Below, piece after piece: positions 33,821 to 44,523 of a stretch of 64,000 nucleotides of DNA. The DNA is from Phaeoceros laevis. Taxonomy: Eukaryota; Anthocerotophyta; Anthocerotopsida; Notothyladales. Position numbers and translations under genes: made by a program. How positions within the stretch are numbered: the first letter of the stretch is position 1; every line of letters starts with the position of its first letter. A model generated the notes under the pieces. The model saw only the letters and a program-made list of their open reading frames with translations, did not search any database and had not been told where the DNA came from. Location of the stretch: the NCBI GenBank assembly GCA_049999765.1, contig JBNGIQ010008997.1, forward strand, positions 124,001 to 188,000, given 5' to 3'.

Positions 33821-36800
33821 TTAGTAGGCAGCAATGACTTCTCCTTTCATGCCCAGGGCGAGGGCTGTCAGCTCTGCGCTGTTCTCCATAGTCACGCCAG
33901 GAAGCACCAAAGCTCTGCCTCCTACATAGCAGCTCTGCCCTATCTCAGTTGCCTTGAACCATACTAGTCCTCCTTCATAGAGATGGCCGAAGAGAAGGGC
34001 GTTTCTTCCAATTGCAGTCCCGGCTCCTATGGTGAGCAGATCAGGGTTGAGAGCCAGGAGAGTGTCCAGGTAAGCTACTCTTCCTGCAGAGTCGCCGATG
34101 GTAGCACCCAAGCATCGAAGGTAGAAGGATCCCAGGAGGGAGCCTTTGCCGAGCTCCAGAAACGTGTTTGAGAGAAGCACATTTATGGCTTGCCAGGTTG
34201 TGTCCCTGAGGGATTGGACGCTCCACAGTTCCTTGGAACTGCCATCTCTGGTTCTGCCTACCAAGATCCATCGGCAGACCACACTGAACCAGGTGAAGAG
34301 GAGGCCCGAGAAGAGATATGCTGCAGGGAGTGAGCAATGCATCCATGTCGTTCCTGCTTTGGATCCTACGAAGGAGAGTGCAATCAAGGATGGGTAGAAT
34401 GCCAGAGCCAGCAGGAAGACTGGAAGAAAGACCTGCAGGATGGGTTGCATACACAGGCAAAGGGCCAGAACCAGGACTTTCCGGAGGGTCAGCAAGTCCT
34501 TAGTCCCGTTCTGTTTGTCCTCACCTTTTGCTTCTTGCTCTTCTGTCAGAGTGTGGTCATCTGTACTTGCCTTCGTCCCATGACCTGCCTCGTTCCCGGA
34601 CGAGCTCTGTCCTGCTGGCAGATGCTGGTACCTGCTAGGAGCAATCATAGGTTGCGGGACTGAATTACTCACGGTCATGGAACCCGACATAGCTGGACAA
34701 CCTCCACCCACCACAGTGCTGTCTGGCATGGCAATGTTGGCAGCTGCTGCCTGCTTCGCCTTTGGAAGCTGCAGTGGCACGTCTGAGGCCTCCACCAACC
34801 TTTGCCAAGACGGGGGTAGAGGCTTCCCTGTCCGGAGATACTGGGCTATGTCGTAAGCCAGGGATCGTCCGTGGTCGATGGAGGCGTTGTCCAACGCAGT
34901 CTTGGCAGGAATGAGATCGATGCTTGTCGGTCCGTTGATGGGATTGAACCGAATGCGCTCAGTCACCTCTCCATCTAAGATTTCAGTGAGGTGGACCATT
35001 CCCACATCCTTGTATGGGTAGGCTGCATCATCCCAGGGCTTGGTGCAATCCAAAGCATCCTCATTTCCTGCTGCGTCCTCGGAGACAGGGCGAAGCTGGA
35101 GGCTGAAAATATATCGGACTCCTTCTGCGGACAGCAACCTTTTCCTGAAGTCATCTGCTAAGAACCTGGGGGCGCGATTGTCGTCAGGACTCCTGGCAAT
35201 TGCTCCTGTCTCAGGTGGGATCAGGTCGAACGGCTCTACTTTGCCTTCATCTTCCCCAAACCTGTTGTCAGCCGGTCGCATTCTAAACTTCACGAAGTAC
35301 TCCTTGGAGCCCTCAGATGGTCGAAAAAGCCTGGCCACATTCGAGTAGTAGTGCAGCTCTGTATAGGAATTGGGCAGGCGCAAGGAGTCCCACGATGCGA
35401 TACCTGAAAGCGGATGCTGTTGCACGAAGGTAACTCTCTCGTCGTGGCTTTTCATCATGTAGTTGACAAACTGGAGCATGTTGCTGCAGTTGAATGCCTT
35501 CCCCGACTTTAGGGTTAGGTCCAGAAGACTGTTCTCCACATCTTCTCCCGCCTCTGGTCTGAGAATTCTAACAGATGCACCCCTAGCATCGCTTCTGGCA
35601 TCGTCATCTCCACTCAGACTGTTGCTGTGCCGGACAAGGATGGAATAGGACTTGCGGGGAGCAAAGACTTCATGTGCTGGAACATCGTCAAGGCTGCTGA
35701 ACATGGTCAAGGTGCCTTTACCAGCCACTCCCAGGCGGTGAAAGTACCTGGCATCCACAGACAACGTGGTTTTGGCGATATTGGCTGCCAGGTTTGCCAC
35801 AAGCTTCTTGTAGAGAGGATCCATCTCTCTGATGCGGTAGTCATCTTCCTCTACCTCCCCTGCAGGTGCTCTGGACTTGGCAAGTATCTTTCCTTCTGCA
35901 CTCTGCTTGTAAATCATCGTTGGCTTGTCAACTCCTACATAGACACCTCCTTCTTGCAAAACAGAGCCGGTGGTTGCCACTGAGTTTGCTCCCAGAATTG
36001 CTCGGTCTTGCAGCTTTGCCCCCGGCATGAGGACACTTTGGGCACCCACTACACATCTGGAGCCAACCTCCACCTTGCCAAAACTATAGCAAGGTTTGTA
36101 GCTTGCCTGCTTCGTGACATCCTGCTTTACCGTACTTGTGAGGAGCCTGGCGAAGTCACCAAGATGCGACTCATCTGCAAGAGCCAGCAAGTCAGGATCA
36201 AGCAAGGCATTCACCCCGCGGATGGAAACTGTGTTGCCAATTCTGGCCCCCAAGCTCCTCAGGTAGGTCACCAAGGTGTCTGTCCCGGACAGGAACATGG
36301 TGAACTTCATGTGAGCAGCAGTGATGAGGCGGTGTACCAGCCAGATTCTCAGGCCCAGGTCCGAGTTCACTGGTAAGGGCCCATCTTCGGCTGCTCTTTG
36401 GGAGAGCACATTGCTTATCAGCTGCCACTTGAGAGCACAGGTAATGGTAGCCAAGGCGAGTCCGTACACCATGTAGGAGGCAGCTGAGCATGCAATAATA
36501 AGGAAAGCACCTCTGGGTGTCGCAACCCTGTCATCGAGGAAGTTGATGATGCGCCCTGGATCATGGAAAGCAAGGAGAGGTGCGAGTCCAGCTAGCGCCC
36601 ATGGCAGAGTTGCTGCAACAGGGAACCAGAAGAAGCCAGACTGGACAGTGGATGACAGTCCGTCCATGGGATCCTCCAAGAGCCCCAAAAGCCTGGTGAC
36701 CCAAAGGAAGAAGACATAGGCGACCATGGCTGACACTGTGGACACCAATCCGACAAGGTACAAACCCCATATCTGCCGGGCTGCCACAGCTATGGCACTC

Positions 36801-39800
36801 AATTCTCGTGCAGGCTGCATCAGGAGCAACCAGTCAGCAGCACATTCTAACCTGGTGGGAACGTTATAAAACTGTTTTCAAGAAGGCTGTGGATGGAATG
36901 TTGTCCTCATTACCTGTTTGCTTGAGGAGATTTTCGTTGAACTCTGCACCTCTTCTGGATCATCCTGCTTCCTGACCACCTTTTCGCCTATCAGTGTTTT
37001 GCCCAGGGCAGAAATGCGTGCTCCAGCATCAACAATGGTGCCCTGCTGCACCATGGAGTAAGGTCCTACTACAGCGCCGGTTCCAATCCGTACAGGTCTG
37101 AACCTCACTATGCCTCCTCGCACATCATGACTCTGGATAGTGGCTCCCTCGCCGATTACAGCTCCGTTGCCCACATACAGCAGCAACGGGTCTGTGATAT
37201 CTGTGGTATCCAGGAACACGTCGCTTCCAATCTGAGCTCCAAGCAGGCGGTACCAGTAGCTCAGGAAGACTGTCCCTCGGAGATGAATTCCCACAACATG
37301 GTTAGACGCGAAATCACACAGGCGGTACAAGACCCACCACTTGACATAATCCAGAGACCAAAGCGGGATTGCGGTCTGGATGGAGTAGTTGGGCCGCAGC
37401 AGAGTGGTGGCAAAGAAGGCGATGCTCAGGGCGGTGAGGCCGAGGTAAGCCAGCCAAGCCAGTGGTAGCAAGCCGATTACGCAGCCGAGGGAGAAGAAAC
37501 GGCCCCACGCTCCACTTTCAGCAGTCACACTGATCAGGCCCGCAAGCTTCCCGTAGACGACGAATGCAGGAAGAAGGAAAAGCGCAGCAATGTAGAGAAT
37601 TCCCAGCACCTGCAAGCCGGTGACCACCAGTTTCCTTCTCTCAGACGGCTCCAGAGCCGACTCCAACTCCGCATCCGGAATAAGCTCCGTTTCGATCTCC
37701 TCCTCCACACTGGTGTCAAGCGCAACCGCGGCCAAGTGCGTTTGCTGCTGAGGCAGAGAAGCCTTCCTATTTGCAGCATCAACCGGTCCTGCCTTCTTCA
37801 GCAGCTCCAAGGCCAGGGACGTCAGCTCGGCTATGGACCCTCCGGTGTAGATGTCGATGGCCGCAATGTGGATGCCCAGGAATTGAGACAGCTTCTGCGC
37901 CGCCCACACAACCCCTACGGAATCAATTCCATACGACGTCAAGGCATCAGTCGTGGAAATCTGCTGGGCTGGAAGTCCTGTCCTCTCCGCCACCAGCGTC
38001 ACCAGATGGTTCTCAATTTCCCTCTCACTCATCACACCCGTCCCGTCCGAAGCAGCAGGTGGAGCAGACACCGCAGCTGCCTGTTGCGAAACGCTCTGTT
38101 GCACATGCACGGCAGCCGGCCCTACTTGATTGGAGAGCAGAGCATCCGCCATATCCGCAAGCTCGGCAATGCATCCTGCCGTGTAAATGTCGATGGCGGC
38201 AACCTGCACTCCCAAGAAGTCCGACAGCTTGGACGCAGCCCACACGACGGCCACGGAGTCGACGTTGTAGCTGGACAGGCTCTCTTCTTCAGAAATCTGG
38301 GACTTCATCAGCCCTGTCCTGTCCGCCACAATCTGCACCAGAAACTGCTTAATCTCTTCCTTGCTCGGGCGGGACGCCACCCCAGTCGAAGCCGCCATCA
38401 AGTCGTTGGAGAAGGAAGCAGAGCTCATAATCAGAGGCGCCGACTCGCTCCTCCTCATCCTCCTGGCCCGAGGCGACCTGGGATTCACCAGCATGTTGGG
38501 CTTGGCGCCCTGCAGGCTGCCGTCCAGAAAGCGTTGCAGGCATTCCAGGCGCCTGATCTTGCCAGAGGTCGTCTTGGCGATGGTTCTGGGCTTGAGCAGC
38601 CTGACGTGCGCGACCTCCACGCCGTGCTCCGCCGCCACAGCCGCCTTGATCTTCCCCACCAGCTCCGGATCCACCCGCCGCTCGTCCCGCACCTCCGTGG
38701 CGATCACGATGTCGACGTCGTCCGGCGAGCCGCCCTCGGCAGACTCCAGCTTCCTGCCGCTCCTCTGCTGCTGCAACGCCGCCACAGGCGCCCCGAACGC
38801 GGCGCTGCATCCGGGCCTGAGCGCGTCGGAGCAGCTCTCCACTGTCTTCTCGATGTCGGAGGGGTAGATGTTGCGGCCGGCCACGATGATGAGGTCCTTG
38901 ATGCGTCCGGTGACGAAGAGCGCGTCCCCTATCACACGACCCAGGTCGCCGGTGCGGAGGAACCGCCTCCCCCTGCGCGCGGTGCTCACCTCGTTGTAGA
39001 AGGTCTCCTGACTGAGCTCCGGCAACCCCCAGTACCCGGTCGCCGCGCTGGGACTGCTCAGCCATATCTCGCCTTCCTTCCCCTCCTCCACCTCCATTCC
39101 CGTCTCGGGACTCACAATCCTGATGTCGATGTCGGCGTTGTCCCTCTCCACAAAGCCGCAGCAAACCCGATTCTCCGAGTCCACGTAGATGGGGCGCTTG
39201 TGGCCGTACGTGGTGCACACGAACACGCAATTCTCTGCGAGCCCATACCCGGGCGCCATGATCTGCAGCAAGCAAGCAGGGCCTATCATCAGTCAGGCCT
39301 TGTGTGGAAGTGCCTAGATTCCAGGAGCACTATACTGTAATTCATTCATTCATCCATTCATTCACGAGGCAGGGAAACATTACCTGCATTCCAGCACTAT
39401 CCTGGAATTCATTCATTCATTCATCCATTCATTCACGAGGTAGGGAAACATTGCCTGGATTCCAACACTATACTGGAATTCATTCATCCATTCATTCATT
39501 GACGAGGTAGGGAAACATCACCTGTTCCCGGAGGCCCGAGTCCCGGAACCTCTGGAGGAAGCGCGACAGCGTCTGGTGCCGGACCGGCTCCGCGGAGATC
39601 ATGAGGAAGCGGAGAGCCGACAGGTCGAACTTGGGAACGGGCTTGCCCGTGCTCTCCAGCGCGTCCATCCTCCTCAACATGAGCTCGAAGGCGAAGTTGG
39701 GGCCGGCGCTGTGGGTGCCTCGGTACCTGCTCATCGTCTCCATCCACAGCAGTGGTTTCTTGATGAAGCTGGTCGGGGAGAAGAGCACCGCCGTGCCGCC

Positions 39801-42800
39801 CGAGAGCAGGGCCGTGAACAGGCCCCCGATCAGGCCCATGTCGTGGTACTGCGGCAGCCAGCTGATGAGAACCGTCCTGGAGGTGCTCTGGTATACCCTG
39901 CGCATGAGCTTCACGTTGTGCACCAGCGCGCGGTGCGTGATCATGACGCCCTTGGACTCGCCGGTCGACCCCGACGTGAACTGCAGGAAGCAGACGTCGT
40001 CCGGCTTGGGCGCCTCGAATTCGTAAAGCTCGGGCGACTCGGAGCTGGAGGAATCGGAGCTGTAGCCGGTCTCCTTGGCTTCGCTGCCCGCGCCGTCGCT
40101 GGGTTCCGTCGGCGACCAGCTCAGGTCCTGCTGGTTCGAATTCAAGCCAGACGTGGCTGTGGAGGAGGAGGAAGAAGAAGAATTGAAGCTCGCCAGTCTC
40201 CTGGGCGACGGCGGCGGGCGTGAAAATCTGTGCGCCTTGGGGGAGCCGCCGCTACTGGAGTCGCCGTCTCCTGTCGACGAGTGGCCGTTGAAGGACGCAA
40301 CGGGGCTGAGCGACTTGGAGGTGGGGATCCTGTCCAGCAGCCAGCTGGACCACTTGGGGTGCTTGATCGACGACGTCCCGGCGGCGCTGCGAGCCCAGGA
40401 ATCGGTGTAGTACCAGGCCAGATTGGGCCACCGGCCAGCCGAAGTGGTACACCTGGAGGTGATCCTGCTCGCCAATCTGGCAGCCCGCACCGCGGCGTGG
40501 TAGGACGACGTGGCCAGAATGGCCTTGGCGGCGCTCGCCCTGGCCACGTTCTCCACCTTGAGCAGAGCCTGGCCGGAGCCCTGGCTGGGGTCAGGCGGAA
40601 TGAGCGGCACCGCCAGCACCTGCATTCATTCATCCCAGCAACAACCATGAATGAAAGAATGAATGAATGAAAGAATGAACGAACGAATGAATGAACGGAA
40701 AGGGTTTAGGGTTTAGTGATGAATACGTACTCCGGCCCTGAGGCAGCCGAAAAAGGCCTCCACGAACTCCAGCCCCGGCGGGTGCAGCAGCAGCACCCTG
40801 TCCCCGGCTTTGATGTCGGATTTGCAGCTCAGAAGGCGGTGGGCGATGATGGACGCCCGCAGGTTGAGGTCGGCGTAGGTCCGGCTGTCCGTCTCCTTGC
40901 CCTGGTCGTCCAGCCACGTGTAGAGCACCTTGTCCTTGGTCACCTCGTGGTTGGCGTAGAAGTGGAGATAGGCGTCCAGGCTAGGGAGGTCGGGGAACTG
41001 GATGCCTGGCATTTCAGGCAACCGGTCCACATTGTAGCCCGGAAGCGCAGCTGTGGGGCCGTACTTGCGCTCATCGTACGGCACTTGGATGAGTCTCTGG
41101 CATTTCCAAGGAATGCCAACCAACTGAGCACACCGCTCACCCATCACAGTGTTGCTTCCTTGAAAGAAAGAAGAATGGTTTCAAGAAGCTACTGCTTACC
41201 TTTACATATGGTTTCACTAGTTGGGTGGAGCCGAAGTGGTGCGCCACCATCTCCATGGAATAGGCGGCGTTCCGTTCGGTAAGCTCGAACGCCCAGAGCC
41301 CTCCTGCATAGTATGTGTTGTTCTGCCCTTGCAACTTGCCGAGCTCGTCATAAAACCCAGCCTTCATATCTGCAGCAGCCGCAGCTATTTTACCAAACAT
41401 CAAATCCCCTCCCTCCTGTTCAGTGAGTGAGACCCACTTTTCAATCAATCAATCATAGTATACTGTCCTTCATACATTCATACACTCCGGCAGAGTCCGA
41501 CCATCGTGCATACTGGATTAAGTACCTTGGCTGTTGACGTGGGGGAAGTAGGTCCATTTCCTCTGCAATATCAACTTCTTGACCGTCCCCTTGAGCATTT
41601 TCTGCACGTCCTCGTAGATGTAGCCGGTCACCTTGTCCGCCGGAGTGTGCGCGTTCCCGTACGACCAGAACAGGAAGACGTCGGTGTCCGGGAAGAAGCG
41701 CTGCATGGCGACCGGGTGCCCCATGCTGGACGGGTCGGCAATGTAGTCCCCGAAGTAGAAGAATCCGGCCGGGAGGCGCTCCAGCCCCTCAATCTCCACC
41801 ACCGTCGTGTAATACTCCACCGTACGGACCTTGGCGAACAGGCGTTTCTCCACCCCCGTCAGCTCCAGCGCCACATCATCCTCGCCTTCTTCTTCGGCAT
41901 CGGACCGGTACGTGGCGCAGTTGCGAAACGGCAAGGAGCCGGTGACGATCACCTTGTCGAACTGCATCTCGAAAGAGGAGGCCTCCCCCTCTCCGTCCCC
42001 GGCGGTGGTGTCCGTACCGCGCACCGTGACGCGGCCGTCGTCTGGACGGAGAATCTGCGTCACCCGCGCGTTGCATCTGACGTCGGAGAGCGTGGCCGCC
42101 AGCTTCTGCCACAGCGACGCGTAGCCCCCGCGCACCCGCCGCACCTTGCCCAGCAGCGCGGTGCGGCTGAACTCGTGGAGGTAGGCGTAGGGGATGTCCA
42201 CCGGGTAGCCGTACCCGGAGCCGGTGAAGGTGGCGGCCACGCTGACCGGGACCACCGGCAGCCTGGCACGGCGCGCCAAGTACTCCGCGCTGGCCTCGCT
42301 GGCCAGACTGCTCACGGCGTGCACGCCGATTCGCTGCTGTTGCTGTTGCGACACCTCAGCCTGGCGGGGCGGAATCCACCACGTACACGTGCCGGTCACC
42401 ACCCACCCTCATCTGTATAACCTAAAAAACTGCAAGGAATCTCTACGCACCTGCAATTTGGCTGTGACGGGCACAATCTGCACAAAGTCCTTGAACACGT
42501 TGAGCTCCTGCACGGCCCCGTCGGCCGCGACCAGCATCTGCTTGTGCTCGCTCAGGTCCTCCAGCTCGGCTCCCACCTCCTCCTGCAGCGCGCCCATGGT
42601 CGGCGACCGCCCCATTGCCAGGACCTGGCCCCCGAGGTCGTACATTCTTCCTGCATCGCCCAATTGCAAAACCTCCAGGGATCACCCACCGTTTCTGATG
42701 AATCAAGGAAACCTGCTGAACCCAACCTTGGAAAATTCTTCCTGAATTAATCCTCAGGATAAATTTGCACCTTGGAATTGGAGCGTCTCGCACATGCCGC

Positions 42801-43215
42801 CCACGCTGTGGTGCTGCTCCAGAACGGTGACATTCTGGTAGCCCAGGCGCTCCAGCGCCCACGCCGCAGCCAGGCCGCTCGGCCCGCCTCCCACCACACC
42901 GATCCGGGCGTCCGTGGGGATGCGCGGGTGCAGGCCGCGCAGACGGTGGGAGGCCGGCGGTGGCGCCAGAGCGTCGCTGCTGTTAGACCTGCCGCTGCTG
43001 CTGCTGCTTCCATTTGGGTCCATCATCGTGGACGGATGGACGGACTCGTGAAGACGAGGAGGATACAGGCTCGGCGGCCAGGCTTTATACGCGCTTGCCG
43101 GGGCGCCAGGGAACGGCATCTGCTGTGGATCTCCAGGCTGGGCGACAAGGAACGAGACAAGGCCCCCGGTGCTGCCGGTGGCGGCCGGACGGTTCGCGCT
43201 ATGTGGTTGCGGCAT
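33821..43215 (-). CDS. Giant fusion: FAD oxidase, acyl-AMP ligase, two carrier proteins, membrane beta-helix modules, catalase-like domain
   Basis: Eight exons join in phase: 42771-43215, 42451-42650, 41526-42360, 41200-41369, 40731-41123, 39522-40619, 36914-39262 and 33821-36814, about 2,827 residues. Residues 105-550: FAD amine-oxidase-like domain (IGVVGGGPSG; TYYAGGLWAFEL near its end). 560-1290: fatty acyl-AMP ligase (FTSGSTGESKGVMITH, SWLPQYHDMGLIGG, YGLAE, RTGDLG, TTSGKIRR), interrupted by a Ser-rich insert. Two carrier domains follow, with phosphopantetheine serines 1383 and 1495 (NVDSVAVV, GIDSVGVV). Then come three repeats of membrane helices plus a left-handed beta-helix (about 1590-1810, 1840-2130 and the C-terminus), resembling the terminal domains of poly-lysine synthetase-type NRPS enzymes. 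Between the second and third lies a catalase-like domain (about 2180-2560; FHRLGVAGKGTLTMF, VRHSN). It probably activates a fatty acid, oxidises it and transfers it at a membrane; the product is unknown. Confidence 0.82.
39339..39530. repeat. Tandem repeat in a megaenzyme intron carrying copies of the splice donor
   Basis: Three units of about 75 bp, each with CATTCATTCAT runs, then ACGAGG(C/T)AGGGAAACAT and a CCTG-TTCC-like end. The last unit contains the real 5' splice site of exon 6 (minus strand CAG/GTGATGTTTCCC). The two other units carry CAG/GTAATGTTTCCC and CAG/GCAATGTTTCCC. ATTCATT-type repeats also occur in the next intron upstream (40621-40690). Confidence 0.85.
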
Positions 43216-43554
43216 ATTCACTCGCAGATGTGCCGCCCGGTTTGGGACATGCTAGTCAACCGGGCATGGCCAGTTCCGTCACTCGGAAGCGCCCGCGTGG
43301 GTCCACCTATTGTTAGCCTGCCTTGCTTGGCTCGCTGCTCTCCTTTGTCTGGATCTCTTTGGAATCAAGCACTCAAGCCTCGCCTCTTCGATTACTCTAA
43401 TAACTCGGCCGTGCCCCAACAATAGGTGACACAACCACAAAACGGCAAAAAGATGCAAGCCAGCGTGGATGCCCAAGTGGCGTAATAGCTCGCTACCATA
43501 CCAAGGCAGCCGGGTCAGAAAATGGCCGATTGGTGGGATCTCTAATCCGCATGT

Positions 43555-43625
43555 GCGTCTGCCGGGAGTCGAACCCGGGTCTATTGCTTGGAAGGCAATT
43601 ATCCTAACCGTTGGACTACAAACGC
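43555..43625 (-). tRNA. tRNA-Gly(UCC)
   Basis: The minus strand folds as a complete tRNA of 71 nt without CCA. The acceptor is GCGTTTG with CAGACGC, there is a TAGTCCAACGGTTAGGATA D-arm region (A box), the anticodon loop has TCC in TGCCTTCCAAGCA, and the T-arm has GGGTTCGACTCCC (B box). The acceptor stem pairs with one G-U. Sequence and anticodon identify cytosolic tRNA-Gly(UCC). Confidence 0.94.
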
Positions 43626-43710
43626 TTTATATCCCTTTAGTTTTGAAAAATATTTATGTCCAACTAATCCAAGTAATCACTGCAAATTCTTCTTTTTCCA
43701 CCTCTACAAG

Positions 43711-43773
43711 GCGTCTGCCGGTAGACCAACCCGGGTCCATGGCTTGGATTCCGAACCGTTGAACTCCATACGC
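43711..43773 (-). pseudogene. Decayed tRNA-Gly copy 2
   Basis: It keeps the ends GCGT..ACGC and the B-box region (CCCGGGTTGG, now mismatched), but the anticodon arm is shortened and the D-arm altered. It cannot fold as a tRNA. Confidence 0.75.
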
Positions 43774-43875
43774 TTCAGACTTTCAAGGGACTCGTGCTTT
43801 TATGACAAAGAATGGGTGTCCAAAAAGACATACTTTCTTGATTTCTCAGAGAAGGAGAGCGTCTCATCTGAAATT

Positions 43876-43945
43876 GCCTCTGCCGGGATTTGAACCCGGG
43901 TCTATTATTTGGAAGGCAATTATCCTAACGTTGGACTACAAACGC
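43876..43945 (-). pseudogene. tRNA-Gly(UCC) copy 3, nearly intact
   Basis: It keeps the anticodon TTCCAA, the A-box region with one G deleted (CCAACGTTAGG) and a B box GGGTTCAAATCCC. The third acceptor pair is G against G. It may be transcribed, but the missing D-arm base and acceptor mismatch make a functional tRNA unlikely. Confidence 0.7.
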
Positions 43946-44313
43946 CGTACACACAACATCTTTAGGTTAACTATTTGTTACGTAATTGACATTAATCCCA
44001 GTAATCTTATGAGTCCTCCTCTTTCCACCGGATTTTTTCAGGGGTCGTTCCCTGCTCTTCTTCGACTGCTCAACAATCCTCGCCTCCATCAGAAAGTTGT
44101 TTATTACGTCGTTTGCATTGGTGATTATATTTTGTGATCGTTTAGTAGGTTACCGTAACGTTCCCCTAGTTGTCTCGCTGTAGTTTTCTAATTTCTCTGC
44201 CTTTTTCTTCTCACACTTCGTGTTCGTGGTGTACTGATGTTTGGCGTCATAGCCTATGGCTCCACACGCCTAATGAATAATAACAATAATAATTCTCTTT
44301 CCACAGCTAAAAG

Positions 44314-44376
44314 GCGTCTGCCGGTAGACGAACCCGGCTCCGGTGCTTGGAATTCTAACCGTCGGACTACAAACGC
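44314..44376 (-). pseudogene. Decayed tRNA-Gly copy 4
   Basis: The ends GCGTTTGTAGTCC and GGCAGACGC-like sequence are visible, but the anticodon arm is collapsed. Downstream sequence (CAGACTTTCA, TTTTATGACAAAGAA) matches that beside copy 2, so the whole unit was duplicated. Confidence 0.75.
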
Positions 44377-44473
44377 TTCAGAGTCCAGACTTTCATGCGT
44401 GCATGGGATTCGTTCTTTTATGACAAAGAACGAGTTTCCAGACGCCAAGCACTTCCTCCCATGTTTTGACTAC

Positions 44474-44523
44474 ACGTCTGCCGAGAATCGAACCCGGGTC
44501 TACTGCTTTGGACTACAAACTCC
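44474..44523 (-). pseudogene. tRNA-Gly fragment, copy 5
   Basis: The T-arm with GGGTTCGATTC and a 5' GTTTGTAGTCC piece remain, joined directly so that the D-arm and anticodon arm are deleted. Confidence 0.7.

Noticed and set aside
37736-39340. 534-codon plus-strand frame opposite the megaenzyme
   Set aside because: It is the antisense shadow of a GC-rich exon encoding ligase and carrier domains; rich in Arg/His/Gly with no family signal.
41124-41199. Independent start of a separate ligase gene at the GTG/ATG near 41140
   Set aside because: An in-phase acceptor (minus-strand TGTGCTCAG, ending at 41124) joins the oxidase and ligase cleanly with a normal-size intron, so a fused gene is the simpler model. 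I cannot exclude a second transcription start.
41506-42420. 304-codon plus-strand frame
   Set aside because: Antisense of the FAD oxidase exon; no recognisable domain.
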